Shown here piece after piece: positions 55,972 to 64,000 of a stretch of DNA of 64,000 bases. Below the pieces are notes generated by a model. That model saw only the letters and a program-made list of their open reading frames with translations, had not been told where the DNA came from and did not search any database. Location: contig NZ_QPJY01000003.1 in NCBI RefSeq assembly GCF_003337735.1, positions 276,712 through 340,711 on the forward strand. Reading direction: 5' to 3'. How positions within the stretch are numbered: the first letter of the stretch is position 1; each line of letters opens with the position of its first letter. The stretch is from Thioalbus denitrificans. GTDB lineage: Bacteria; Pseudomonadota; Gammaproteobacteria; DSM-26407. The position numbers and the translations under genes are program-made.

Positions 55972-58473
55972 CTAGAACGGCAGCTCCAGGTCGGGCTTGA
56001 CCGCCAGCAGCCGCTGGCGGAACAGCTCCTGGATGCGCGCCAGGGCCAGTTCGTTGTCGGCCTCGAAGCGCAGCACCAGGCTGGGCATGGTATTGGAGGG
56101 GCGCACCAGGCCCCAGCCATCCTCGAAGTCCACCCGCACCCCGTCGATGGTGTTCACCTCCCCGCCCTCGAAGCGCGCCTGCTCCACCAGCCGCTGCATG
56201 AAGGCGAACTTCTCCCCGTCGGCGATGGGGGCGTTGAGCTCCGGCGTGCTCAGCGCATCGGGCAGCTCGCCGAAGATCACGGCGGTCGGCCGCGGATCGA
56301 GGCTCAGTATCTCCAGCAGCCGGCCGGCGGCGTAAATCGCGTCGTCGAAGCCGTACCAGCGCTCGCGGAAGAAGATGTGGCCGCTCATCTCCCCGGCCAG
56401 CAGCGCACCGGTCTCCTGCATGCGGGCCTTGATGAGGGAGTGGCCGGTCTTGTACATCACCGGGCGCCCGCTGTGCTCGGCGATGACCCGGCCGAGATGG
56501 CGCGTGCACTTGACGTCGTAGACGATGTCCGCCCCCGGATTGCGGCTCAGCACATCGGCGGCGAAAAGCATCATCTGCCGGTCGGGCCAGATGATGGTCC
56601 CGTCCGAGTCGACCACCCCCAGCCGGTCGCCGTCGCCGTCGAAAGCGAGCCCCAGGTCGGCCCCGTTCAGCGTCACCGCGTCGATGAGGTCCTGCAGGTT
56701 GCGCGGCTGGCCCGGATCCGGATGGTGGTTGGGAAAGCGGCCATCCACCTCGCAGAACAGCTCGATGACCTCGCAGCCCAGCGCCCGGATCAGCCGCGGG
56801 GCCACCGTCGCGGCGGCACCGTTGCCGCAGTCCACCACCACCTTCAGGGAGCGCGCCAGGCCGATGTCCTCCTCGATGGCCCGCCCGTAGTCGGAGAGGA
56901 TGTCCCGCTCCTCGAAGGCACCCTCCCCGTCGACGAACTCGCCCTGCGCCACCCGCCGGCGCAGGTCCTGGATCGCCTCGCCGCTCAGGGTCTCGCCGGC
57001 CAGCACGATCTTCATGCCGTTGTACTCGGGCGGATTGTGGCTGCCGGTCACCATGACCCCGGAGCTGTAGCCCACGGTATGGGTGGCGAAGTAGAGCGCG
57101 GGCGTGGGCACCACGCCCACATCGATGACGTTCAGCCCCGTCTGCTGCAGCCCGTGTCTCAGCGCCGCCGCCAGGTCGGGGCCCGAGAGGCGCCCGTCGC
57201 GGCCCACGACGACGCCCTCCTCGCCCTGTTCCAGCGCGGCGGTGCCGATGGCCCGGCCGATGCGCTCGGCCCCCTCGACCGTCAGGCTCTCACCGACTAC
57301 GCCACGGATGTCATAGGCCCGGAAAATGGCCGGGTCCATCCCGGCGGCCCCGACCGCCACCGCGCCGGCAGGTTCGGGCTCGACGTCGGCGGTGACCGGC
57401 TCGACCGCTGGGGGAGATGGCGCAGGCGCCTCCGGCGCCTGTGCCCGTGGCGGCGGAGCGGCACGGCGCTGGGTCAGCAGGCGGGTGAAGCCGGGACCCC
57501 AGGTCTCAGCCACTTCCCGGCTCCGGGCCAGCCGGAACGCCGGCACCGCCACTTCGCTCTCGCCGCCCACGTAGCGCTCCGCCCAGCGCATCAGCGTATC
57601 CAGATCGGCATTGAGCGCCGAGCCGAGTCGCCGCACGGTGTTGAGAACCACCAGCAACAGGACCAACGCCATTCCGCCCACCACCAGCCACAGCAGCAGC
57701 CGCGGCGGCAGGCCGAGATCGATCCCTGCCGCGGCCGGCGGCCAGTACTGGACCTGCCAGCCGCGCGCCCCCAGGTCGAGGGCGTAGGCCGGGCGCCCCT
57801 GGGGTTCCCCGGCCTCCCCGTGCCGCGCCAGGATCACCTCCTGGCTGCCCACCCGCTGGACCAGCCGGACGACGCCACCGGCCTTCGGCGCCCCGTCCAG
57901 GGCCTGCTGCAGGACCGCCATGTCGAGGGTGGCGAGCAGCACGCCGGAACCGGCGGGCAGGGGGGCGGCGAGATTGAGCTGCATCCCCCCGTCGCCGTGG
58001 TGGGCCTCGATGAGCGCGGTGCCCCGATCAGCGGCCTGGCGCGCCAGCGCCAGCGCGGCGAAGCCCAGGCTCCCGCCCGGCGCCGCTTCCGGATCGTCCA
58101 GCCCCGGCGGCAGCAGCCGCACGCGCCGGGCGCCGGGGAACCGCGCCGCCAGCGACTGCTCCCGGGCGGCGAGGGCCGCCCGGTCACCGGCGGCGACGAG
58201 CGCCGGCAGGCCGGGTTCGCCCGCCGCCAGGCGCAGCAGCTCCAGCCGGCTGTCGACCACCCCGTTCACCCGGTCGGCGAAGGTGTCGGCCACGACGGCA
58301 TCGCGGGCGTCGACCTCCGCGGTCTCCTGCGGGGCCAGCAGGCGGTCGAGCACGAAGGCGGTCCCGGCCAGCACCGCGAGCAGGATGAACGCCGGGGGCA
58401 GCAGCAAGGCCCCAATCCGTCCGCCATCCCGGCTCCGTTGCGCCCCGGACCGCTCAGCCGTTTTCCGCGCCAA
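55972..58473 (-). CDS. Phosphomannomutase/phosphoglucomutase (AlgC type) with N-terminal membrane sensor half
   Basis: About 833 residues. The C-terminal 460 form a complete alpha-D-phosphohexomutase: IFRAYDIRGVVGESLT, catalytic serine loop VMVTGSHNPPEYNGMK, metal loop LAFDGDGDRLGVVD and phosphate-binding VRPSNTMPSLVLRFEA. The N-terminal half has two membrane helices (LLLPPAFILLAVLAGTAFVL and LLLWLVVGGMALVLLLVVL) around a periplasmic sensor-like domain, then a Pro/Ala linker. Related long forms exist in pseudomonads. It supplies mannose- or glucose-1-phosphate. The start is uncertain: TTG 58473, after GGAGGGG, is used; GTG 58479 and GTG 58536 are alternatives. Confidence 0.88.
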   Translation of the reverse strand: MARKTAERSGAQRSRDGGRIGALLLPPAFILLAVLAGTAFVLDRLLAPQETAEVDARDAVVADTFADRVNGVVDSRLELLRLAAGEPGLPALVAAGDRAALAAREQSLAARFPGARRVRLLPPGLDDPEAAPGGSLGFAALALARQAADRGTALIEAHHGDGGMQLNLAAPLPAGSGVLLATLDMAVLQQALDGAPKAGGVVRLVQRVGSQEVILARHGEAGEPQGRPAYALDLGARGWQVQYWPPAAAGIDLGLPPRLLLWLVVGGMALVLLLVVLNTVRRLGSALNADLDTLMRWAERYVGGESEVAVPAFRLARSREVAETWGPGFTRLLTQRRAAPPPRAQAPEAPAPSPPAVEPVTADVEPEPAGAVAVGAAGMDPAIFRAYDIRGVVGESLTVEGAERIGRAIGTAALEQGEEGVVVGRDGRLSGPDLAAALRHGLQQTGLNVIDVGVVPTPALYFATHTVGYSSGVMVTGSHNPPEYNGMKIVLAGETLSGEAIQDLRRRVAQGEFVDGEGAFEERDILSDYGRAIEEDIGLARSLKVVVDCGNGAAATVAPRLIRALGCEVIELFCEVDGRFPNHHPDPGQPRNLQDLIDAVTLNGADLGLAFDGDGDRLGVVDSDGTIIWPDRQMMLFAADVLSRNPGADIVYDVKCTRHLGRVIAEHSGRPVMYKTGHSLIKARMQETGALLAGEMSGHIFFRERWYGFDDAIYAAGRLLEILSLDPRPTAVIFGELPDALSTPELNAPIADGEKFAFMQRLVEQARFEGGEVNTIDGVRVDFEDGWGLVRPSNTMPSLVLRFEADNELALARIQELFRQRLLAVKPDLELPF

Positions 58474-58504
58474 TTTCACCCCTCCGCGCCATCCTGAATC
58501 CGGC

Positions 58505-58960
58505 TCAGTGCCGGCCGGAACTGCCGAAACCGCCACCGCCGCGCTCGCTGGACTCGAACTCGCCCACCACCCGGAACCGGGCCTGCACCACGGGAACGAA
58601 GACCATCTGCGCGATGCGCTCGCCGGGCTGGATGGTGAAGGTGTCCTCCCCCCGGTTCCAGCAGGAGACCATCACCTCGCCCTGGTAGTCCGAATCGATG
58701 AGACCCACCAGGTTGCCGAGCACGATTCCGTGCTTGTGGCCCAGCCCGGAGCGGGGCAGCAGCACCGCCGCCAGCCCCTTGTCGCCGATATGGATGGCGA
58801 TGCCCGTGCCGATGAGGCGGGTCTCGCCGGGGTGGAGGGTGAGCGGCATATCCAGGCAGGCCCGGAGATCCACGCCGGCGGCGCCGTCCGTGGCGTGCTC
58901 CGGCAACGGAAACGCCTCGCCCACCCGCGGGTCCAGCACCTTCAGTTCAATCTCGCGCAT
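58505..58960 (-). CDS. dut: dUTP diphosphatase
   Basis: A 151-residue trimeric dUTPase keeping uracil out of DNA. All five motifs are seen: [54 protein letters not shown] and the terminal [13 protein letters not shown]. The ATG lies 14 bp inside the end of coaBC, the usual arrangement. Confidence 0.97.
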   Translation of the reverse strand: MREIELKVLDPRVGEAFPLPEHATDGAAGVDLRACLDMPLTLHPGETRLIGTGIAIHIGDKGLAAVLLPRSGLGHKHGIVLGNLVGLIDSDYQGEVMVSCWNRGEDTFTIQPGERIAQMVFVPVVQARFRVVGEFESSERGGGGFGSSGRH

Positions 58961-60146
58961 GCAGTCTCTCGCAGATGATGTCCATGAGCGCCCGGGCCAG
59001 CTCGCGCTTGCTGCCGGAACCGAGTGCCCGCTCTCCCCCCGGCCAGAGCACCGTCAGGGTGTTGTCGTCACGATCGAAGCCCTGCCCCTCGCCCACGGCG
59101 TTGGCGGCGACGAGGTCCAGCCCCTTGGCCTCCAGCTTGCCGCGGGCATAGCCGATCACATCGTGGGTCTCGGCGGCGAAACCCACGCAAAAGGGCCGCT
59201 CCGGCAAGGCCGCCACCGTGGCCAGGATGTCCGGGTTGCGCTCCAGTACCAGCTCCATCCGCTCACTGTCCTTCTTGATCTTCCGATCGGCGGATACGGC
59301 CGGGCGGTAGTCGGCCACCGCGGCGGTGGCGATGAAGAGATCGGCGCCGGCCACCTCGGCGAGCACCGCATCCAGCATCTCCGCGGCGCTGGTCACCTCC
59401 ACCCGCCGCACGCCCGGCGGCGGTGCAAGCGCAACGGGGCCGCTCACCAGCACCACCTCGGCGCCGGCCGCCGCCGCCGCGGCGGCCACCGCGTAGCCCA
59501 TCTTCCCGGAGCTGCGGTTGCTCAGGTAGCGGACCGGGTCCAGGGCTTCGCGGGTGGGCCCCGCGGTCACCACCGCCCGGCGCCCGGCAAGAGGCCGCGG
59601 CCCCCAGAGCTCCGCCAGCCCCCGGACCAGCTCCCGGGGCTCGAGCATCCGCCCGGGACCGGTCTCGCCGCAGGCCTGCCCCCCCGCGGCCGGCCCCAGC
59701 AGCCGCACGCCGCGCCGGGCCAGGCATACCGCGTTGTCCCGGGTGGCCTCCGCGGCCCACATCTGCCGGTTCATGGCCGGCGCCAGCACGATGGGCGCGG
59801 CGGTGGCGAGACAGAGGGTGGCGAGCAGGTCGTCGGCCAGCCCGTGGGCCAGCCGGGCCATGAAGTCTGCGCTGGCCGGCGCCACCAGCACCGCGTCGGC
59901 CCAGCGGGCCAGCTCGATGTGGCCCATGGCCGCCTCGGCCTCGGTATCGAGCAGGGTGGTGTGCACCCGGTGGCCGGAGAGCGCCTGGAAGGTGAGCGGG
60001 GTGACGAAGGCCTGGGCCGCCGCCGTCATCGCCACCCGCACCTCGGCCCCGGCGTCGCGCAGCCGCCGCACCAGCTCGGCGCTCTTGTAGGCGGCGATGC
60101 CCCCGGTGACACCGAGCAGGATGCGCTTGTGGGCAAGTTCGGACAT
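58947..60146 (-). CDS. coaBC: Bifunctional phosphopantothenoylcysteine decarboxylase/synthetase CoaBC (Dfp)
   Basis: A 399-residue enzyme with two steps of coenzyme A synthesis. The N-terminal FMN-dependent CoaC half has [21 protein letters not shown], the active histidine in [14 protein letters not shown] and PAMNRQMW. The CoaB half has [31 protein letters not shown] and a late Lys. ATG 60146 gives family length; the open frame extends upstream without a start of better context. It overlaps dut by 14 bp. Confidence 0.96.
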   Translation of the reverse strand: MSELAHKRILLGVTGGIAAYKSAELVRRLRDAGAEVRVAMTAAAQAFVTPLTFQALSGHRVHTTLLDTEAEAAMGHIELARWADAVLVAPASADFMARLAHGLADDLLATLCLATAAPIVLAPAMNRQMWAAEATRDNAVCLARRGVRLLGPAAGGQACGETGPGRMLEPRELVRGLAELWGPRPLAGRRAVVTAGPTREALDPVRYLSNRSSGKMGYAVAAAAAAAGAEVVLVSGPVALAPPPGVRRVEVTSAAEMLDAVLAEVAGADLFIATAAVADYRPAVSADRKIKKDSERMELVLERNPDILATVAALPERPFCVGFAAETHDVIGYARGKLEAKGLDLVAANAVGEGQGFDRDDNTLTVLWPGGERALGSGSKRELARALMDIICERLHARD

Positions 60147-60567
60147 GGGCAACGGCGGCGGATCCCGGCAGTGGTGGGGAGTCCCCGAAAAGATACAGCA
60201 TCCAATGTACCGTTTCACTCCTGACGGGAGGACCAGCGCCACACCCCGCCCTCAGGATTGGCACGAGGCAAGAACGGCTTACCGCAGATTGACGTTGATT
60301 GGCGTTGATTTTCTGCCCGCAACCCATTGGGAGCCATCGCGCTACCCGGGCCATTGCAGTTGGTGCCGCGCCGGCTACGACTTTTCCGGCAGCGGAAGCG
60401 GCCGGCATCTGGCAGGGACTACCCGCTTCCCCCCATGAAATCCACGTCAATCAACGCCAATCTGCAGTTAAACTGTTTTTTCCTGTCGATGCCCACGCAT
60501 CGCGCGATGGATGCCTTATATTCAGCCACGGCGGCAGGAGGCCGCCTTGACCCAGGGAGGGGACACC
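60147..60567. other. Divergent gap coaBC–radC, repeat-bearing, no gene
   Basis: This 421-bp region separates divergent coaBC and radC. It contains the inverted-arm repeat at 60280–60470, and no supportable gene. The left 130 bp should hold the coaBC promoter and the right 100 bp that of radC. Confidence 0.6.
60280..60470. repeat. Inverted-arm element with GACGTTGATTG units, left of radC
   Basis: The left arm (60280–60312) contains CCGCAGATTGACGTTGATT followed by GGCGTTGATT. The right arm (60438–60470) is its inverted, imperfect copy, ACGTCAATCAACGCCAATC with TGCAGTT. About 26 of 31 aligned bases agree. The 125-bp core is unique sequence. A second copy of the same arm type lies to the right of radC. 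Confidence 0.8.
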
Positions 60568-61242
60568 ATGGCCATTACCGACTGGCCTGCGGCCGAACGG
60601 CCGCGGGAGCGGCTGCTGGGGCTCGGAGCGGGCGCCCTGTCCGACGCCGAGCTGCTGGCGATCTTTCTGCGCACCGGGGTGGCGGGCAAGACCGCGGTGG
60701 ACCTGGCGCGGGACCTGCTGGCGGAGTTCGGCGGGCTGCGCCCCCTGCTCACCGCCGATGCCCGCAGCTTCTGCCGGGCCCGGGGACTGGGCCCGGCCAA
60801 GTACGCCCAGCTGCAGGCGGTGCTGGAGATGGGGCGGCGGCACCTGCACGAGACCCTGGCCCGGGGCGAGCCGCTGACCAGCCCGGCGACGACCCGCCGC
60901 TACCTGGCGGCGCGCCTGCGCGACCATCCCCACGAGGTCTTCGCCTGCCTGTTCCTGGACAACCGCCACCGCCTCATCGCCTACGAGGAGCTGTTCCGCG
61001 GCACCATCGACGGGGCCAGCGTGCACCCCCGCGAGGTGGTCCGCCGCTCCCTGGCCCTGAACGCCGCGGCCCTGATCCTGGCCCACAACCACCCCTCGGG
61101 CGTGGCCGAGCCCAGCACCGCCGACGCCGGCATCACCCGCCGGCTGCGCGACGCGCTGGCGCTGGTGGACGTGCGGGTGCTCGACCATGTCATCGTCGGC
61201 GACGGCGAGTGCGTCTCCCTGGCCGAGCGGGGCCTGGTGTGA
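60568..61242 (+). CDS. radC: RadC family JAMM-domain protein
   Basis: A 224-residue protein. A helix–hairpin–helix-like N-terminus ([39 protein letters not shown]) is followed by the JAMM metalloprotease-like domain with [15 protein letters not shown] and the zinc motif [21 protein letters not shown]. The biochemical function of RadC proteins is unclear despite the DNA-repair name. GGGAGGGGACACC decides ATG 60568 over ATG 60511. It is bracketed by two copies of one repeat type. Confidence 0.93.
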   Translation: MAITDWPAAERPRERLLGLGAGALSDAELLAIFLRTGVAGKTAVDLARDLLAEFGGLRPLLTADARSFCRARGLGPAKYAQLQAVLEMGRRHLHETLARGEPLTSPATTRRYLAARLRDHPHEVFACLFLDNRHRLIAYEELFRGTIDGASVHPREVVRRSLALNAAALILAHNHPSGVAEPSTADAGITRRLRDALALVDVRVLDHVIVGDGECVSLAERGLV

Positions 61243-61271
61243 CCTCGACACTGGCAACGGAAGGCGCAGCA

Positions 61272-61450
61272 ACCGCAGATTGACGTTGATTGACGCTGAT
61301 TTTTCCCTGTACTGCATAGCGCCTGCCGGTCCCCGGGAGTCGGGGGAATCCTTTCGTGGCCCGGGGCGACCCACCCGTGCTCGCGTCCCCGCCATGGCCA
61401 CGGGGGCGGCGCGCCGGTAAAATCAACGAAAATCAGCGTCAATCTGCGGT
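61272..61450. repeat. Inverted-arm element with GACGTTGATTG units, right of radC
   Basis: Arms 61272–61303 (ACCGCAGATTGACGTTGATT followed by GACGCTGATTTT) and 61419–61450 match inverted at 28 of 32 positions. The 115-bp interior differs from that of the copy at 60280–60470, while the arms are of the same type. It begins 30 bp after the radC stop codon. Confidence 0.85.
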
Positions 61451-61502
61451 CTAATGATATTTTTCAGGGGCCGCACCCCCACAGCGAAAATCGCCGACAG
61501 TC

Positions 61503-61532
61503 TTGCATCGGAACGTCCGGGTCTGGTATAAA
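61503..61532 (+). promoter_or_regulatory. Promoter of rpmB–rpmG
   Basis: TTGCAT (61503–61508) and TATAAA (61527–61532) are 18 bp apart, and the -10 box is preceded by TGG (extended -10 type). It lies 54 bp before the rpmB ATG and downstream of the repeat element, so the ribosomal protein genes have their own promoter. Confidence 0.6.
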
Positions 61533-61586
61533 GCCCAGCTCGCCGTACCGGTATGCTGCCGGGAAAGAATCATGGAGGCTGTAGCG

Positions 61587-61823
61587 ATGTCCAGAGTTTG
61601 TCAGGTCACCGGCAAGCGCCCGGTGGCAGGGAACAACGTTTCCCACGCCCACAACAAGACCCGTCGCCGTTTTCTGCCCAACCTGCACGATCGCCGGTTC
61701 TGGGTCGAGAGCGAGAAGCGCTGGGTGAGCCTGCGCGTCTCCGGCAAGGGCCTGCGCATCATCGACAAGAAGGGCATCGACGCGGTCCTCACCGACCTGC
61801 GCGCCCGCGGTGAGAAGGTCTAA
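61587..61823 (+). CDS. rpmB: 50S ribosomal protein L28
   Basis: A 78-residue basic protein starting [39 protein letters not shown], the universal L28 N-terminus, and ending RGEKV. No zinc-binding four-cysteine set is present (one cysteine only), so it is the zinc-independent form. GGAGGCTGTAGCG precedes the ATG; rpmG follows after 15 bp. Confidence 0.98.
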   Translation: MSRVCQVTGKRPVAGNNVSHAHNKTRRRFLPNLHDRRFWVESEKRWVSLRVSGKGLRIIDKKGIDAVLTDLRARGEKV

Positions 61824-61838
61824 GGGAGGCTAACCGCC

Positions 61839-62006
61839 ATGGCAAAATCCGCTCGCGACAAGATCAAGCTGGTGTCCAGCGCCGAGACCGGTCACTTCTA
61901 CACGACCACCAAGAACAAGAAGACCACGCCCAACAAGCTGGAAATGAAGAAGTACGATCCGGTGGTGCGCAAGCACGTGCTCTACAAGGAAGCGAAGATC
62001 AAGTAA
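61839..62006 (+). CDS. rpmG: 50S ribosomal protein L33
   Basis: A 55-residue protein read directly from the sequence: it begins [21 protein letters not shown], continues with TTKNKK and [20 protein letters not shown], and ends AKIK. All cysteines are missing, so it is the zinc-free paralogue type. AAGGGAGGCTAACCGCC gives a strong ribosome-binding site. The rpmB–rpmG order is typical, and a strong terminator follows. Confidence 0.97.
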   Translation: MAKSARDKIKLVSSAETGHFYTTTKNKKTTPNKLEMKKYDPVVRKHVLYKEAKIK

Positions 62007-62030
62007 TCCGCTTCCGCGCACTACGGCCTC

Positions 62031-62066
62031 CACGAAAAAGCCCGGCCTGAGCCGGGCTTTTTCGTG
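62031..62066. terminator. Bidirectional intrinsic terminator
   Basis: A perfect 16-bp stem (CACGAAAAAGCCCGGC / GCCGGGCTTTTTCGTG) with the loop CTGA. A and T runs on either side of the GC core make it work in both directions, ending rpmB–rpmG on the plus strand and the desaturase gene on the minus strand. Confidence 0.95.
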
Positions 62067-62096
62067 GGCCGGGGAAACCCGCCGACTCCCGGCGGG

Positions 62097-63275
62097 TCAG
62101 GCCGACCCCAGGGAGTAGCCGCGCAGCCGGGCGGCGAACCGCTGCAGCGCCTGGATGCCGGTCGCCTCGGCCTGGGCGCACCACTCCTGGAGCGCCTCCA
62201 GGCGCTCCTTCTGGGAGGCGGCCGAGCGGTTCCACACCGCCTGCAGCCGTTCGCGGAACTGGTACACCACCTTCAGCTCGCCGCTGCGCTCGAGCACCGC
62301 CTGCAGGCGCCGGCGTGCCTCCTCGCTCACCAGGGATTCGTCCCGCACCAGAGCCGCGCGGGCCTGGCGCAGCCGGCCGCGCACGGAGGCGTCCGCCCGG
62401 GCCATCTCCTCGCGCAGCACCGGCAGGGCCACCTCGCGCCCGTACCGGGCCAGCACCTGGAAGCGGTTGCTCAGCACCGCGCCCAGGGTGTCCACGTCCG
62501 GCAGCATCTTCCCCGGCCGGAACACCGTCTGCGGGGAGACGTTCCTGACCCGGGCCAGCCCCAGGGCCTGGAACAGGCGGATGTACATCCAGCCGATGTC
62601 GAACTCCCACCAGTGGTAGGAGAGGCGGGCCGAGCCGCCGTGGGCGTGGTGGTTGTTGTGCAGTTCCTCGCCGCCGATGAGGATGCCCCAGGGCACCAGG
62701 TTGGTGGAGGCGTCCGGGCACTCGAAGTTGCGGTAGCCCCACCAGTGCCCCAGGCCGTTGATGACCCCGGCGGCGAACAGCGGAATCCAGATCATCTGTA
62801 CCGCCCAGACGGTGATGCCCGCCGCTCCGAACAGCAGCAGATCGAGGCCAAGCATGAGCACGATGCCCAGCCCGCTGTGGCGGCCGTAGAGGTTGCGCTC
62901 GATCCAGTCGTCGGGGGTGCCGCGGCCGAACTGCTCCAGCATCGCCTCGTCGCGGGTGGCCTCGCGGTAGACCTCCGCCCCCGTCCACAGCACCTTGCGG
63001 ATGCCCAGCACCTGCGGGCTGTGGGGGTCGGACTCGGTTTCGCAGGCGGCATGGTGCTTGCGGTGCACCGCCACCCATTCGCGGGTCACCATGCCGCTGG
63101 TCAGCCACAGCCAGAAACGGAAGAAGTGGCTCACGACCGGGTGCAGGGTCAGGGCCCGGTGGGCCTGGTGACGGTGCAGGAAGACGGTCACGGCGACGAT
63201 GGTCACGTGGGTCAGCAGCAGGGTGGCGGCGATGAGGCCGCCGAGGGACAGGTCGAGCAGTCCGTTCAGTATCAT
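62097..63275 (-). CDS. Acyl-CoA/acyl-lipid fatty acid desaturase
   Basis: A 392-residue membrane di-iron desaturase. Three histidine boxes are intact: HRHQAHR, HRKHH and HNNHH (in GGEELHNNHHAHGGSARLSYHWWEFDIGWMYI). Four hydrophobic helices surround them. The C-terminal 110 residues are a helical extension (EEMARADASVRGRLRQARAALVRDE) longer than in plain delta-9 enzymes. It introduces a double bond in membrane fatty acids. ATG 63275 is chosen; the ribosome-binding site is weak. Confidence 0.93.
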   Translation of the reverse strand: MILNGLLDLSLGGLIAATLLLTHVTIVAVTVFLHRHQAHRALTLHPVVSHFFRFWLWLTSGMVTREWVAVHRKHHAACETESDPHSPQVLGIRKVLWTGAEVYREATRDEAMLEQFGRGTPDDWIERNLYGRHSGLGIVLMLGLDLLLFGAAGITVWAVQMIWIPLFAAGVINGLGHWWGYRNFECPDASTNLVPWGILIGGEELHNNHHAHGGSARLSYHWWEFDIGWMYIRLFQALGLARVRNVSPQTVFRPGKMLPDVDTLGAVLSNRFQVLARYGREVALPVLREEMARADASVRGRLRQARAALVRDESLVSEEARRRLQAVLERSGELKVVYQFRERLQAVWNRSAASQKERLEALQEWCAQAEATGIQALQRFAARLRGYSLGSA

Positions 63276-63520
63276 GGGTGTCTGGTTCCGAGGGGAGACT
63301 GCCGGGCGCGGCGGCAATAACTTACAAACGCCATAGGGTATAGAGCCCGATGGTAGCCGAGGGGAGCCACCAGGTCCAGCTTTATCGGCCCACGCACCCC
63401 GGGGCAGGCGACCGGTCCGCCGCTGGGCAACCGTTTATCAATCAGCGGGTTGGAAATCGACCGACCCACGACCCAGGGCCGTGACCACCCCAGAACCGCC
63501 GGGAGTCGTACACCCGGCCC

Positions 63521-63550
63521 TTGAGTGCGCAGTCACCGAGGGGGAATAAT
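63521..63550 (+). promoter_or_regulatory. Promoter-like pair very close to ABC ATPase start
   Basis: TTGAGT (63521–63526) and AATAAT (63545–63550) are 18 bp apart. The -10 box ends only eight bases before the ATG, which would give a leaderless or nearly leaderless transcript; no good ribosome-binding site is seen at normal distance. Both facts are suggestive only. Confidence 0.3.
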
Positions 63551-63558
63551 ACGCGGCC

Positions 63559-64000
63559 ATGGACGATACCCTGATCCGCGTCGAACACCTCTCCCGCCAC
63601 TTCGGCGCGCTCCGGGCCGTTGACGGCGTGAGCTTCGAGGTGCGCCGGGGGGAGGTGCTGGGCTTTCTCGGGCCCAACGGCGCCGGCAAGTCCACCACCA
63701 TGCAGATGCTCACCGGCAACCTGGCCCCCACTACGGGCCGCATCACCCTCAACGGCATCGACCTGCTGGAGTGCCCCCGGGCCGCCAAGGCCTGCGTGGG
63801 CTACCTGCCCGAGCAGCCCCCGCTCTACCGGGAGCTGACGGTGGACGAGTACCTGGCCCTGTGCGCCCGGATCAACCGCATCCCCCGGCGGGAGGCGCGG
63901 GCCGCCGTCGGGCGGGCGAAGTCCCGCTGCGGCCTGGAGTCGGCGGGCGGGCGCCTCATCGGCAACCTCTCCAAGGGCTACCAGCAGCGGGTCGGCATCG
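63559..64000 (+). CDS. ABC transporter ATP-binding protein (truncated by window end)
   Basis: The first 147 residues of an ATPase are present. [51 protein letters not shown] contains Walker A; the Q-loop is VGYLPEQPPLYRELTV and the signature NLSKGYQQRVGI is reached just before the end. The Q-loop wording PEQPPLY and the order resemble Gld/Nos-type exporters of the ABC-2 class (GldA-like). Walker B and the partner permease should lie beyond the window. Confidence 0.9.
   Translation, partial: MDDTLIRVEHLSRHFGALRAVDGVSFEVRRGEVLGFLGPNGAGKSTTMQMLTGNLAPTTGRITLNGIDLLECPRAAKACVGYLPEQPPLYRELTVDEYLALCARINRIPRREARAAVGRAKSRCGLESAGGRLIGNLSKGYQQRVGI

Larger units (their letters stand above)
61243..61586. 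other. Gap radC–rpmB, repeat and promoter, no gene
   Basis: The 344-bp gap holds the inverted-arm element (61272–61450), followed by a promoter-like pair at 61503–61532 and the rpmB ribosome-binding site. No additional gene is supported. Confidence 0.6.

Noticed and set aside
55963-58497. 844-codon plus-strand frame opposite the AlgC-type mutase
   Set aside because: The mutase active-site motifs prove the minus strand; the opposite frame is low-complexity.

Overview
The window is a 64 kb piece of a high-GC gammaproteobacterial chromosome, probably from a respiring Chromatiales or Ectothiorhodospira-like lineage. The evidence is conserved gene order (argB–algC-type mutase–dut–coaBC–radC–rpmB–rpmG, and recG near ridA–spoT–rpoZ–gmk–yicC with rph opposite), an SlmA homologue, ubiquinone genes (ubiC–ubiA) and a caa3-type aa3 oxidase cluster. 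The species cannot be named from the sequence alone. I saw no rRNA, tRNA, CRISPR array, prophage or insertion sequence with a transposase.

Layout. 1–5.6 kb: the end of a SAM methyltransferase gene, then a complete minus-strand archaic (Csu-type) chaperone–usher pilus operon with a near-consensus FNR site upstream. 6.0–6.7 kb: a thioredoxin-fold/HEAT protein. 7.0–17.5 kb: a complete cytochrome c oxidase cluster (DUF2244, coxB with a fused cytochrome c, coxA, a 38-aa assembly peptide, ctaG, coxC, an opposite-strand DUF2909 gene, SURF1, a Sco-like protein, ctaB, DUF2970, ctaA, sco1, DUF2189), followed by a Crp/Fnr regulator. 18.6–20.7 kb: a membrane-anchored glutamate-synthase-like flavoprotein and a thioredoxin. 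21–23 kb: zur–znuC–znuB with a Zur operator. 23.2–26.6 kb: DAHP synthase, ubiA, ubiC and an exported protein of unknown role. 26.7–31.7 kb: a FadL-type porin and a convergent c-di-GMP pair (a zinc-sensor diguanylate cyclase and a PAS/GAF/HD-GYP phosphodiesterase). 32.2–38.0 kb: an accessory envelope region of lipoproteins, a beta-barrel protein, a SHOCT protein, a flavin reductase and a DUF3530 hydrolase. 38.2–53.9 kb: recG, ampG, DUF4139, an unusual membrane-anchored response regulator, a CinA-like protein, trmH, ridA, spoT, rpoZ, gmk, yicC, rph, pyrE and a DUF4124 protein. 53.9–64 kb: slmA, argB, an AlgC-type mutase with a membrane sensor half, dut, coaBC, radC, rpmB, rpmG, a desaturase and a truncated ABC ATPase.

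The most unusual feature is non-coding. At least six intergenic regions between 20.7 and 61.5 kb are bounded by inverted arms 11–32 bp long. Most arms are built from degenerate 7–11 nt tandem units (GACAGGATT, CACGAAGGA, GCAGATTAC, GACGTTGATT and similar). The unit differs between loci, yet the design is the same. Two copies of one version bracket radC, one locus nests two unit types, a heptamer version forms the aroF/ubiA terminator, and a pure octamer array (14 copies) lies between yicC and gmk. The second unusual item is a three-gene exported locus (34.0–36.5 kb) in which two neighbouring lipoproteins of different size end in the same C-terminal motif, FPRRPxWxxTFWDISSP.
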